A stretch of 64,000 nucleotides of DNA from Alkalispirochaeta americana (GTDB lineage: Bacteria; Spirochaetota; Spirochaetia; DSM-27196; Alkalispirochaetaceae). Shown here in pieces: positions 1 through 8,714 of the stretch. The translations under genes were made by a program, and so were the position numbers. The first letter of the stretch is position 1; each line of letters begins with the position of its first letter. The notes below the pieces were generated by a model, which had not been told where the DNA came from, made no database searches, and saw only the letters and a program-made list of their open reading frames with translations. The stretch is from positions 1-64,000 of the forward strand of contig NZ_FTMS01000005.1 in NCBI RefSeq assembly GCF_900156105.1. Direction: 5' to 3'.

Positions 1-399
1 GCCGGAGGCGGCGAGATTCTTCAGGCTCTGACCCAGATGAGGGAGATGACCGGCTCGGTTCAGGGTGGATCGGGGGAGATGAAATCGGGGAACGAGCAGA
101 TGCTCACGGCCATGCGGAACGTGAGCGAGATCACCCTGCGCTCGCGCGACGCCATGGATACGATCATTGCCAGCGTGGAGCAGATCAGCGCCGCCATCGG
201 CGATATCTCCAGCGTGAGCGATGTAAACCATTCCCAGATCGAGGAGATCCTCCGGGCCACGGGCGAACTCAAACTGGCATCGCGGGACACCCTGGCATCG
301 CAGGAAAAAGAACAGGAAGAAGAGCAGGAAAGAGAAGCCCGTCAGAAAAAACAGCCACGGCGCAAAAAAAAGACCCCCCGGGACGAAAAGGCATCCTGA
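1..399 (+). CDS. methyl-accepting chemotaxis protein, C-terminal fragment
   Basis: The reading frame is open from base 1, so the 5' part lies outside the window. The visible 132 residues are an alpha-helical, Ala/Ser/Glu-rich stretch with the heptad pattern of an MCP signalling tail (for example EQISAAIGDISSVSDVNHSQIEEI). It ends in a very charged, Lys/Arg/Glu-rich tail. MCPs sense ligands at the membrane and control the CheA kinase through this cytoplasmic coiled coil. The hairpin tip that binds CheA/CheW is not in the window, so the subfamily cannot be told. A peptide-type ABC importer follows 114 bases later on the same strand. Confidence 0.75.
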   Translation, partial: AGGGEILQALTQMREMTGSVQGGSGEMKSGNEQMLTAMRNVSEITLRSRDAMDTIIASVEQISAAIGDISSVSDVNHSQIEEILRATGELKLASRDTLASQEKEQEEEQEREARQKKQPRRKKKTPRDEKAS

Positions 400-425
400 A
401 GCGCTCCGGGCTCCGGTTTTTTCCC

Positions 426-455
426 TTGACCTATCCCGAAGCAAAGCCGTATCAT
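426..455 (+). promoter_or_regulatory. sigma70-type promoter for the peptide ABC operon
   Basis: TTGACC (426-431) and TATCAT (450-455) are separated by 18 bases. The predicted transcription start near 462 leaves about a 50-base leader with a good Shine-Dalgarno sequence (AAGGAG at 503-508) before the ATG at 514. Confidence 0.55.
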
Positions 456-513
456 GGTGCGATTACTCGTCAATGCGTAGTTTTCAATTCACAGGTGGCA
501 AAAAGGAGAAAAC

Positions 514-2076
514 ATGCGGCTTTTTTTTAGAGATTTTCGTGCTTTGGCAATTACGGTAGGTACCGCACTTATCATAGGTGGTCTTTTCATTTCCTGCGGT
601 GGCGCCGAGACAGAGGGAGAACATCCGGCAAAACGGGACAACGCCGAGACTCTGGTGGTCGGAATGCCCGGGGACCCCCGCTCCCTGGACCCTCACCGGA
701 CAAACGACCAGCCCTCAAGTCGTGTGAAGAAGCAGATCTACGATACCCTGATGTACCAGACGTCGGACCTTACCGTAACGGGCGATGGCCTTGCCGAGTC
801 CTACGAGGTGATCAGCCCCACGGAGTTTGCCTTCACCCTGCGCCAGGGAGTTCTCTTCCATAACGGAGAAGAGCTGACTTCGGAAGATGTCAAGTTCACC
901 TTCGAGCGCATGAGGGAGCTGAACGCCCCCGCCGCCTTCCTGGTGAACGCCCTGGATCGGGTAGAAATTATCGACGATTACAACTTCGTCATGCACCTCT
1001 CCTTTCCCTTTGGTCCCTTCATCACCCATCTGGCTCACCCTGCAACGGCTATTATAAACAAGAAAGCTGTCCTGGAAGCCGGTGATAACTATGGCAGGAA
1101 TCCTGTTGGAACCGGTCCTTTTGCGTTTGTGGAATGGCGCTCCGGAGACTCCCTGACGCTCAGGCGCTTCGATGATCATTTCCGCGGTCCCGCCGCCAGC
1201 GAGCGGGTTATCTTCCGGATTATAACCGAGGACACCCAGCGAGCCATCGCACTGGAAACGAGCGAGGTCGACCTGATCTATGACGTGGGACCCAACGATT
1301 TTCGTGACCTGGCTGCGATTGAAAACGTTATCGGTTTTCAAACCTCGGGCCTCACGACCTTCTACATGGGATTCAACGTCGGCAAAGAACCCTTCGACGA
1401 TGTGCGGGTCCGACAGGCTATCAACCTTGCCCTGGACGTGGAAGCCGCAACACAGGTTGCGTTCCGCGGCTACGCAACCACCGCCAAGGGACCTCTGGCA
1501 CCTACCGTCCAGTTTGCGAACACCGATCTCCCCGGCTACGGTTATGACGTGGAACGAGCCAAAGCGCTTTTGGCCGAGGCGGGGTATCCCGACGGGTTTT
1601 CCACCTCGATCTGGACAAACGACAACCCCGTGCGCGTAATGTACGCCGAGATTTTCCAGGAACAACTACGCGCTGTGGGTATCGCGGCCAGCATAGAGAT
1701 TGTTGAGTGGGCTCCTTATCTCGACAGAACCGCCCGGGGCGAGCATGACATGTTCATGCTGGGCTGGGTTGCCGTGACGGGTGATGCCGACTATGGTCTG
1801 TACTCCCTCTTCCACTCGGAAGAGTTTGGCGATGCCGGAAACCGCACGTTCTGGGCCCACGAAGAGGTGGACCGCCTCCTGGTGGACGGAAAAACAAACC
1901 CCGATCCCCAGGCTCGTGAGGCAGCGTACCTCCAGGCACAGAAGATCATCTTTGAGGAAGCTCCCTGGACTTTTCTGGCCTTCCGCGATGAGCTGAATGC
2001 CACCCGCGATTATGTCCAGGGCTTCCAGCCCCACGCAGCGGGTCACCATATCCTGTACCAGGTATACAACAACTAG
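514..2076 (+). CDS. peptide/nickel-type ABC transporter substrate-binding lipoprotein
   Basis: This 520-residue protein is a family 5 extracellular solute-binding protein (SBP_bac_5; DppA/OppA class). It captures oligopeptides or similar ligands outside the inner membrane and delivers them to the permeases encoded next to it. The N-terminus is a lipoprotein signal with lipobox F-I-S-C at Cys28. The family pattern is clear: GDPRSLDPHRTND near residue 55, the 'L..G..FHNGEELTSEDVKFTFERM' region, and NPVGTGPFAFVEW. An AAGGAG ribosome site precedes the ATG. It is the first gene of a five-gene importer. The ligand cannot be assigned from sequence alone. Confidence 0.93.
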   Translation: MRLFFRDFRALAITVGTALIIGGLFISCGGAETEGEHPAKRDNAETLVVGMPGDPRSLDPHRTNDQPSSRVKKQIYDTLMYQTSDLTVTGDGLAESYEVISPTEFAFTLRQGVLFHNGEELTSEDVKFTFERMRELNAPAAFLVNALDRVEIIDDYNFVMHLSFPFGPFITHLAHPATAIINKKAVLEAGDNYGRNPVGTGPFAFVEWRSGDSLTLRRFDDHFRGPAASERVIFRIITEDTQRAIALETSEVDLIYDVGPNDFRDLAAIENVIGFQTSGLTTFYMGFNVGKEPFDDVRVRQAINLALDVEAATQVAFRGYATTAKGPLAPTVQFANTDLPGYGYDVERAKALLAEAGYPDGFSTSIWTNDNPVRVMYAEIFQEQLRAVGIAASIEIVEWAPYLDRTARGEHDMFMLGWVAVTGDADYGLYSLFHSEEFGDAGNRTFWAHEEVDRLLVDGKTNPDPQAREAAYLQAQKIIFEEAPWTFLAFRDELNATRDYVQGFQPHAAGHHILYQVYNN

Positions 2077-2093
2077 GTCGTATCCGGTTTCAT

Positions 2094-2225
2094 CCCGCCC
2101 CCCTCATGTGGGGGGAGCGGGTCTGGCCCCGCCGATTCCCGGCCGGGGCTGAACTGTTCCAGTGACGAGGGAAGGCCTCACAAAAAAAACCTGATCCCCT
2201 CCCGGAAATCCCGCGAAGTCAGGTT
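2094..2225 (+). other. two hairpins between binding protein and permease genes
   Basis: The 238-base gap after the binding-protein gene holds two potential RNA stems. The first is GC-rich: CCCGC plus CCCCC (2094-2103) pairs with GGGGG, a bulged A, and GCGGG (2111-2121). The second pairs AACCTGA (2188-2194) with TCAGGTT (2219-2225) and is followed by a loosely T-rich stretch. Such stems commonly protect a binding-protein mRNA segment or attenuate readthrough so that the binding protein is made in excess; that role is inferred here. Confidence 0.45.
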
Positions 2226-2314
2226 CTTTCTGTGATTTGTTCCCCCGACACCCCACATGGGTACATGCAGGGAACGGCCAGGACGTTCCAATACACAGGC
2301 CAAGGCAGGAGAAG

Positions 2315-3241
2315 ATGTATAAATATATCCTACGACGCGTATTATTGCTAATCCCGGTGATGCTGGGAGTTTCCTTTGTGGTCTTCACGATCATGTTTTT
2401 CACGCCGGGAGATCCGGCAAAGTTACTGTTGGGAGAACGAGCCCCGGAAGCCGAGGTACAAGCCCTGAGAACCCAAATGGGCCTGGATGATCCCTTTGCA
2501 ATTCAGTACGGCCGGTTCCTGTTTAATGCCCTCCGGGGAGATTTGGGACGTTCTCTTGTAACGCGGCAGCCCGCTGCAATGGAACTCTTCAACCGCTTTC
2601 CCGCAACCCTCCTGCTTGCCGCAGCGGGAGTGCTTGTGGCCGTACTTATCGGAATACCGATTGGCATTGTCTCGGCGACCCGGCAGTATTCTCTTTTCGA
2701 TACTTTTTCCATGATTTTTGCTCTCATCGGCGTGTCCATGCCCAACTTCTGGCAGGGAATCATGATGGTCCTCCTTTTTTCGATCATGCTGCGCGTGTTG
2801 CCCTCCAGCGGCTACGGCACACCGGCTCATCTGGTCATGCCGGCGCTTACGATCGGCACCAGCTCAGCAGCAACGATCACGCGAATGACCCGCTCCAGCA
2901 TGCTCGAGGTGGTCCGTCAGGATTATATTCGCACAGCCCGGGCCAAGGGCCTCAGCGAGCGGGTTGTTATCAACCGCCACGCTCTGAAAAATGCCCTGAT
3001 CCCCATCGTGACTGTGGTGGGGCTCCAGTTTGGATACCTCCTGGGAGGAGCCGTTCTCACAGAGACGATCTTTTCCTGGCCGGGCGTGGGCCGCCTTATG
3101 GTGGATGCCATCCGCCAGCGAGACTACCCTGTCGTGCAGGGAGGGGTTCTCCTTCTGGCCCTGACCTTCAGCGTAGTGAATCTCTTTGTTGACATTCTCT
3201 ACGCCTATATAGATCCCCGAATCAAGGCGCAGTACAAATAA
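2315..3241 (+). CDS. ABC transporter permease, DppB type
   Basis: 308-residue inner-membrane permease of the BPD_transp_1 family, one of two channel subunits of the importer. It starts MYKYILRRVLLLIPVMLGVSF, the usual DppB opening, and contains the EAA loop region near IRTARAKGLSERVVINRHALKNALIP. An upstream in-frame ATG (2237) exists, but the ATG at 2315 has an AGGAGAAG ribosome site directly before it and gives the family's normal N-terminus. The next permease follows after 13 bases. Confidence 0.93.
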   Translation: MYKYILRRVLLLIPVMLGVSFVVFTIMFFTPGDPAKLLLGERAPEAEVQALRTQMGLDDPFAIQYGRFLFNALRGDLGRSLVTRQPAAMELFNRFPATLLLAAAGVLVAVLIGIPIGIVSATRQYSLFDTFSMIFALIGVSMPNFWQGIMMVLLFSIMLRVLPSSGYGTPAHLVMPALTIGTSSAATITRMTRSSMLEVVRQDYIRTARAKGLSERVVINRHALKNALIPIVTVVGLQFGYLLGGAVLTETIFSWPGVGRLMVDAIRQRDYPVVQGGVLLLALTFSVVNLFVDILYAYIDPRIKAQYK

Positions 3242-3254
3242 CGAGGACGATAGA

Positions 3255-4268
3255 ATGAAATCTGAAACACCCGAATCCCGAAACTCCACAGACCCACCGC
3301 TTCTGAAAACGGATTTGCTTGAATCGGACAGCCTGGAAGCGGAATCCCTTCTCCACGATCAATCCCACTCCCCGGGAGAATCCCCGGAAGGGCAAAACCC
3401 TCCTGCAATAAAGGCCTTCACTGCCCACCGAAGCCAATGGGCAGAGGTCTGGCGACGGCTGAAACGGAACCGCATGGCCATGGCAGGGCTCGCTGTAATC
3501 GGGTTAATCATTTTTACCGCCTTTTTTGCCGAGATAATCGCTCCCTACGGGTACCGGGAACAGAATCTTGCCCGTATCGCCGATCCTCCAAGCCGTGAAC
3601 ATCTCCTGGGCACAGATGATTTGGGACGAGATATCCTCTCGCGGATCATTTTCGGCGCGCGAGTATCGCTTCAGGTCGGCTTTGTGGCCGTTAGTATCGC
3701 CCTGGTTGTGGGGGGAACACTGGGCGCGCTCTCGGGCTTCTACGGCGGCAATGTGGATAATGTGGTGATGCGATTCATGGATGTGTTACTGGCAATCCCC
3801 TCGATACTCCTGGCCATTGCCATCGTCTCCGCCTTCGGAGGCGGTCTGGTAAACGTAATGATCGCCGTGGGAATTTCAAATATTCCTGTCTACGCGCGAA
3901 TTGTGAAGGCCTCGGTTATTTCCATAAAAGAACAGGAGTTCATCGAGGCGGCCCGGGCGGTGGGAGCCAGCGATTTCAGGATCATTACCAAGCATATCCT
4001 TCCAAATTCCATGGCGCCTATCATCGTTCAGGGAACTTTGGGGGTAGCCATCGCAATTCTCTCGGCCGCAGGTCTGAGCTTTATCGGCCTGGGCATTGAA
4101 CCCCCTACCCCTGAATGGGGAGCCATGCTCTCGTCAGGCCGCCACCTCATCAGAAGAAGCCCCCACGTGGCAACATTTCCTGGCCTGGCTATCGTGATAA
4201 CCATCTTTGCGTTGAATCTTCTCGGCGACGGTCTCCGGGATGCTCTCGATCCACGACTGAAGCAGTAG
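3255..4268 (+). CDS. ABC transporter permease, DppC type
   Basis: 337-residue second channel subunit. About 75 hydrophilic residues (rich in Ser, Glu and Pro) precede the first membrane segment; DppC N-terminal domains are usually shorter. The conserved core follows: RNRMAMAGLAVIGL, then the family motif SREHLLGTDDLGRDILSRIIFGARVSL, and the EAA loop FIEAARAVGASDFRIITKHILPN. GAGGACGATAGA before the ATG acts as ribosome site. It is nine bases from the ATPase gene downstream. Confidence 0.93.
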   Translation: MKSETPESRNSTDPPLLKTDLLESDSLEAESLLHDQSHSPGESPEGQNPPAIKAFTAHRSQWAEVWRRLKRNRMAMAGLAVIGLIIFTAFFAEIIAPYGYREQNLARIADPPSREHLLGTDDLGRDILSRIIFGARVSLQVGFVAVSIALVVGGTLGALSGFYGGNVDNVVMRFMDVLLAIPSILLAIAIVSAFGGGLVNVMIAVGISNIPVYARIVKASVISIKEQEFIEAARAVGASDFRIITKHILPNSMAPIIVQGTLGVAIAILSAAGLSFIGLGIEPPTPEWGAMLSSGRHLIRRSPHVATFPGLAIVITIFALNLLGDGLRDALDPRLKQ

Positions 4269-4277
4269 GAGGTTGTT

Positions 4278-5288
4278 ATGAGCGACACCTTGTTGGAGAT
4301 CAAAAATCTCAACGTTACGTATTCCACCCAGGAAGGGGTGGTTCAAGCGGTGGAAAACCTCGACCTCACCCTGAACCGAGGAGAAAGCCTGGGACTGGTG
4401 GGGGAAACGGGAGCCGGGAAAACGACTACCGCTCTTTCCATCATGCAGCTTGTCCCTGCGCCCCCAGGCAGGATAGAGACCGGGGAAATATGGTTCGACG
4501 GTGAAGATCTGCTGAAAAAGCGTATCGAGGAGATGCGCAGCATCCGGGGAAACCGGGTCTCCATGATCTTTCAGGACCCCATGACATCGCTGAACCCGGT
4601 CCTCACCGTGGGATTCCAGATCACCGAGGCGATCACCCTGCACCAGAACCTCACGGCAAAGCAGGCCGAACGGCAGGCCCGGGATATGCTGAAACTGGTA
4701 GGAATCCCTGAAGGGCGTGTCGATGACTATCCCCACGAGTTTTCCGGAGGGATGCGGCAACGCGTAGGTATCGCCATGGCGCTCTCGTGCAATCCGAAAC
4801 TTCTCATCGCCGATGAACCCACCACAGCCCTGGATGTTACGATTCAGGCCCAGGTTCTGGACCTGATGAAACGCCTGCGCGAAGAGTTTGGCACGTCGTT
4901 GCTTCTCATCACCCACGACCTGGGGGTTGTTGCCGAGGTCTGCGATTCCGTGGCAATCATGTACGCTGGTTCAGTGGTAGAACACACGACCACGCCTCGT
5001 CTCTTCGAAAACCCCCGACATCCCTATACCCAGGGACTCTTTAACTCGATCCCGAGTCTGGATGAAGAGGTTCCCCGCCTGAACCCCATCAGGGGACTGA
5101 TGCCTGACCCTACCGATCTACCCTCGGGGTGCCGTTTCCACCCTCGCTGCCCCCAGGCTATCCCCCTGTGCAGCACCAGAACTCCGGCCCGCACCGACCT
5201 CACCCCGGATCATCACGTTCAATGCATGATCTACGAAGGGTTAGTTCCGGGGGCCAACGGGCCAGACCCCAGGAAGGAGAATAACTAG
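4278..5288 (+). CDS. ABC transporter ATPase, DppD type
   Basis: 336-residue ATPase powering the importer. Walker A (GETGAGKT, about residues 42-49), signature FSGGMRQR (about 153-160) and Walker B LLIADEPTTALD (about 174-185) are intact, with the H-loop in LLITHDLGVVAEVCD. The C-terminal oligo_HPY region (GCRFHPRCPQAIPLC) is typical of peptide/nickel importers and contains cysteines. AGGAGG precedes the ATG. Its stop lies one base from the next ATPase gene. Confidence 0.94.
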   Translation: MSDTLLEIKNLNVTYSTQEGVVQAVENLDLTLNRGESLGLVGETGAGKTTTALSIMQLVPAPPGRIETGEIWFDGEDLLKKRIEEMRSIRGNRVSMIFQDPMTSLNPVLTVGFQITEAITLHQNLTAKQAERQARDMLKLVGIPEGRVDDYPHEFSGGMRQRVGIAMALSCNPKLLIADEPTTALDVTIQAQVLDLMKRLREEFGTSLLLITHDLGVVAEVCDSVAIMYAGSVVEHTTTPRLFENPRHPYTQGLFNSIPSLDEEVPRLNPIRGLMPDPTDLPSGCRFHPRCPQAIPLCSTRTPARTDLTPDHHVQCMIYEGLVPGANGPDPRKENN

Positions 5289-5289
5289 T

Positions 5290-6285
5290 ATGGATGCAGC
5301 TACGCAGAAAGATCCGATTCTCTCGGTTCGAAACCTGAAACAGTTTTTTGAGACAAAGCGCGGAACCCTCAAGGCGGTGAACGATATCTCCTTTGACATC
5401 TATCCCGGAGAGACTCTGGGCATAGTCGGTGAAAGCGGTTGCGGAAAATCAACTACAGGCCGATCTGTACTCCGCCTGGTGGAACCCACCGGAGGGAGCG
5501 TGGTCTTTCAGGGACAGGAGATAACAACCCTTTCACGGCGAGAGGTTCGAAGCTTCCGCAGGGACGCACAACTTATCTTTCAGGATCCCTTTGCTTCTCT
5601 GGATCCCCGGATGAGCATCGCTGCCATCATCGCCGAGCCCTTTGAGATATTTAACCTCTATTCCCGGGCTGAACGGGTTGAACGGGTTCAGGCGCTGATG
5701 TCACTGGTGGGACTCAGCCCCCGCCTGGCCAACGCCTTCCCCCACGAGCTTGACGGGGGACGACGCCAGCGCGTAGGCGTGGCACGAGCCCTGGCGCTGG
5801 ACCCAAAGTTCGTCGTCTGTGACGAGCCTGTCTCGGCCCTGGACGTCTCAATCCAGGCCCAGATCCTGAATCTTATTCAGGATCTCCAGGACCGTCTGGA
5901 CCTGACCTATATGTTTATCTCTCACGACCTCAGCGTGGTCCGCCACATAAGCAACCGCGTGGCGGTAATGTATCTGGGAAAGATCGTCGAGATAACCACG
6001 TATCATAAAATCTTCACCGAACCCCGCCATCCCTATACGAAGGCGCTCTTGTCGGCAATACCGATTCCCAAGGTAGGGGCCAAGCGCGAGCGGATTATCC
6101 TGGAGGGAGATGTTCCCAGCCCCATCAACCCGCCCAGGGGGTGCATTTTTTCCGGCCGCTGCCCCTTCGTGATGGACAGGTGCAAGGAAGCGCCTCCTGA
6201 ACTCTACGAGACAGAACCGGAACACCGCGTGGCATGTTTTCTGGCCCATAACGTGGCGGAAACCCCGGATCAGAGTGATACCTAA
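5290..6285 (+). CDS. ABC transporter ATPase, DppF type
   Basis: 331-residue second ATPase of the importer. Walker A GESGCGKS (about 47-54) and Walker [13 protein letters not shown] are standard. The signature helix reads LDGGRRQR rather than LSGGQRQR, so the usual Ser is Asp; I believe this variant occurs in other DppF-like proteins, so it need not mean loss of activity. The C-terminal oligo_HPY segment ([15 protein letters not shown]) is present. The start overlaps nothing and follows AAGGAGAA. It is the last gene of the operon; no clear terminator follows before the converging membrane-protein gene. Confidence 0.93.
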   Translation: MDAATQKDPILSVRNLKQFFETKRGTLKAVNDISFDIYPGETLGIVGESGCGKSTTGRSVLRLVEPTGGSVVFQGQEITTLSRREVRSFRRDAQLIFQDPFASLDPRMSIAAIIAEPFEIFNLYSRAERVERVQALMSLVGLSPRLANAFPHELDGGRRQRVGVARALALDPKFVVCDEPVSALDVSIQAQILNLIQDLQDRLDLTYMFISHDLSVVRHISNRVAVMYLGKIVEITTYHKIFTEPRHPYTKALLSAIPIPKVGAKRERIILEGDVPSPINPPRGCIFSGRCPFVMDRCKEAPPELYETEPEHRVACFLAHNVAETPDQSDT

Positions 6286-6366
6286 CCCTGTGGGGGCTTT
6301 GAGGACTCTGGGGCGACGCACCTGGAAATCCCCACGCGCCCTGCGAGCAGGAGGAGTGTTTCCTCT

Positions 6367-6939
6367 CTAACCGAAGCGATGCTCTACGGGGACGCCCAGG
6401 GCCTGGGCAAGCGTCCGGGCCAGTTCCTTGAGGCTCTCCCGATTGCGGAGAGGCTCCGTCTGAAGAAGCAACGTTTCCCGGGAAGCCGCGTCGCCTGAAT
6501 CGGGTCCCGACGGATCGGGCGCAAGTTCCAGAAAAAGCTGTGCATAGCCCCGCTGGAAGGGTGCAGAACCAGCACGGCGGGAGCCGATCAACTCCCCCGG
6601 AGCAGCTGCTGCATCGGGGTCGAAGGGAGCGCGCAGTCGCACCAGAACCCGCTCCACCCGGGAGAGGCGGTAACGGCGGACCCGACACAGAAAAAACACC
6701 CCTACCCCTGCGACGATCTCATCCGACGAAGGAAGAAAACTCCAGAACTCCTGGTAGAGCGCTGCACCAAAGGATAGGAGGGCCAAAAATCCCACAACAC
6801 CGCGAACCTCGCCGTCGTAGAGAATGACCCCGAGGAAGATCATTGTCAGGAGGACAAAGAACGCCCTCCACCCCCAGCCGAGACGCAGGGCAAGCCCCCC
6901 CGCCGGGAGGGACCTCGGCGCAAGCCGATAGACCGTCAC
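6367..6939 (-). CDS. small membrane protein of unknown function
   Basis: About 190 residues. Two hydrophobic segments (AFFVLLTMIFLGVIL and VGFLALLSFGAALY) are followed by a cytoplasmic-looking domain of about 110 residues with no motif I recognise. The open frame extends upstream to 7035 inside hisB; I chose the GTG at 6939 because it lies five bases after the hisB stop and has GGGAG upstream. It is the last gene of the fructokinase-hisB cluster. No function can be assigned. Confidence 0.6.
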   Translation of the reverse strand: MTVYRLAPRSLPAGGLALRLGWGWRAFFVLLTMIFLGVILYDGEVRGVVGFLALLSFGAALYQEFWSFLPSSDEIVAGVGVFFLCRVRRYRLSRVERVLVRLRAPFDPDAAAAPGELIGSRRAGSAPFQRGYAQLFLELAPDPSGPDSGDAASRETLLLQTEPLRNRESLKELARTLAQALGVPVEHRFG

Positions 6940-6943
6940 GAGG

Positions 6944-7576
6944 CTACAACACTCCCTTGGTAGAGCGCACCCCCTTCGAGGGGAGATACGCCGCTCCCAA
7001 GGCTCGACCGGAAGCCTTGAAAAGAGCCTCTGCAAGATGATGACCGTTCAGACCGTAGCGGCCGAGAATATGCAGATTAATCCGGGCATTCTGGGCAAAC
7101 CCGGTGAAGAACTCCCTCACCAGGGCCAAATCAAACCGGCCCGCCCAGGGCTGGGGAAAGGAGACCTGGTAGACAAGATAACTCCGCCCACAGGCATCGA
7201 CCACCACCTCGCCCAGGGAATCGTCCATGGGAACCAGAGAATGGCCGAAGCGCTCCACCGGGCCAAACTGTTCGGTTACACGGGAGAAGAGCGTTCCCAG
7301 GACGATACCCGTATCTTCGACGGTATGATGATCGTCGATCTCCAGATCGCCCTTGGCCCTGATCTCCCCCGCAAATCCGCCGTGAAAGAGAAACGCCTGG
7401 AGCATATGATCAAAAAAGGGTATTCCTGTATCCACGGAAATCACCCGGTCCCGGAACCCCTGGCTCGGTGAGCCCGACTCCTCCTGAGGCGGCTCCCGAA
7501 ACGGCTCCGGAAACGTAAGGGATGCAAAAATATCGGTCTCTTTGGTGGTTCGCGAAACTTCCAGATTTCGTACCAT
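6944..7576 (-). CDS. hisB: imidazoleglycerol-phosphate dehydratase
   Basis: 210-residue enzyme of histidine biosynthesis that dehydrates imidazoleglycerol phosphate to imidazoleacetol phosphate. The metal-binding motifs are present: FFDHMLQAFLFHGGF, IDDHHTVEDTGIVLG, and the C-terminal GLNGHHLAEALFKASGRAL. It is a monofunctional HisB without the phosphatase domain, with about 35 extra N-terminal residues. AGGAGAAGATC precedes the ATG. It stands apart from other his genes, ten bases downstream of fructokinase. Confidence 0.95.
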   Translation of the reverse strand: MVRNLEVSRTTKETDIFASLTFPEPFREPPQEESGSPSQGFRDRVISVDTGIPFFDHMLQAFLFHGGFAGEIRAKGDLEIDDHHTVEDTGIVLGTLFSRVTEQFGPVERFGHSLVPMDDSLGEVVVDACGRSYLVYQVSFPQPWAGRFDLALVREFFTGFAQNARINLHILGRYGLNGHHLAEALFKASGRALGAAYLPSKGVRSTKGVL

Positions 7577-7585
7577 GATCTTCTC

Positions 7586-8539
7586 CTACCAGGAACGGAA
7601 GCGGGTTTGAACTTCCGAGAGTCGCGGAGGATCTGCCCCGGCACGACTACAGGTTTTTGCCGCCACAGCTCCGGCAAAGCGGAGCATCTCTTCAAGCTTT
7701 TCCCGGCCCAACTCGCCCACCGACTGCTCATTCAGGGCATCCGAATGATAGAGCCATGCCAGAAGAGCCGCATGAAAGGAATCGCCTGCACCAATCGTAT
7801 CGGCCACGGAGGCTTTCTCCGCCGGCACCTGCACGGAATGGTCCCGCGAATAGGCCCGGGATCCCTGACCTCCCTCGGTAACGATCACCAGTGAAGGCCC
7901 CTGGGCCAGAAGAGTCTGCGCACTCTCGGCCAGATCGGAGGAGCCACTCATCCAGAGGAGATCCTCGTCACTCACCTTGACGATGGTGCTGGCCAAAACG
8001 GCCCGGCGAATACGCTGGCGATAGGCATCCTCATCGGCTACCAGGGAAGCCCTGATGTTTGGATCGAAGGAGACCACGCACCGGCCCCGGCAGTGCTCGG
8101 CCAGAGAAAGAATGGTCGACCCCACGGGATCAGGAATCAGCGCTATCGATCCAAACTGGATCGCCTGGGTTGATTCCGGAAGCTCGGGAAGATCCTCTGG
8201 CTGCAACAGTCGGTCTGCAGATCCTTGGGCAAAGAAGGCATACCGGGCCTCACCACGGTCGTTTTTCTTTACAAAGGCCAGCGTAGAGGGGGCATCGTCA
8301 CGCACGACCAGATCGGTGGCAACACCGTTCTCGACAAGGCCCTGCATGAGCTGATCACCAAAAAAGTCACGGGAAATTCTTCCGAAGAACGCCGCCGGAG
8401 CCTCAAGGCGGGCCACGGCGATTGAAGCGTTATAAGGAGACCCTCCAGGAGCGGGAAAAAAGGCGGTTCGTCCACCGGCATCCCGAACGGGTATAAAATC
8501 GATTAAAGCTTCTCCAGTGTGAATAATCATGCCTGACAT
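7586..8539 (-). CDS. fructokinase (PfkB family sugar kinase)
   Basis: 317-residue PfkB/ribokinase-fold kinase, most like bacterial fructokinases (fructose to fructose 6-phosphate). The N-terminal substrate motif GGSPYNASIAVARL and the catalytic DTIGAGDSFHAALL (base Asp about residue 252) are both present. The start is either ATG 8539 (MSGMIIHTGEALIDF) or ATG 8530; the longer open frame runs into the divergent gene and has no family similarity there. Substrate assignment is by family resemblance, and other hexoses are possible. The gene heads the cluster with hisB. Confidence 0.85.
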   Translation of the reverse strand: MSGMIIHTGEALIDFIPVRDAGGRTAFFPAPGGSPYNASIAVARLEAPAAFFGRISRDFFGDQLMQGLVENGVATDLVVRDDAPSTLAFVKKNDRGEARYAFFAQGSADRLLQPEDLPELPESTQAIQFGSIALIPDPVGSTILSLAEHCRGRCVVSFDPNIRASLVADEDAYRQRIRRAVLASTIVKVSDEDLLWMSGSSDLAESAQTLLAQGPSLVIVTEGGQGSRAYSRDHSVQVPAEKASVADTIGAGDSFHAALLAWLYHSDALNEQSVGELGREKLEEMLRFAGAVAAKTCSRAGADPPRLSEVQTRFRSW

Positions 8540-8714
8540 GATACGCGAGGATGGGCTGTACCGCAACGGCTGATTAGTCGCTATACTGTAACAGGGGGCA
8601 GAACTTTTTCTGAAAAAGCACGCGAAGGCCCGGGCGGGAATGACCGGAGGAGTTGCCCCGATCTGTACAGGCACTGTACTGCGATAGAAACAAAAATACA
8701 GAGAGGACAAGACC

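Noticed and set aside
401-422. intrinsic terminator after the chemotaxis receptor gene
   Set aside because: CCGG-GCT-CCGG followed by six T residues is only a four-pair stem; too weak to call.
5749-5780. Inactive DppF ATPase because of LDGGRRQR
   Set aside because: The remaining catalytic motifs are intact and I believe this signature variant occurs in other DppF-like proteins.
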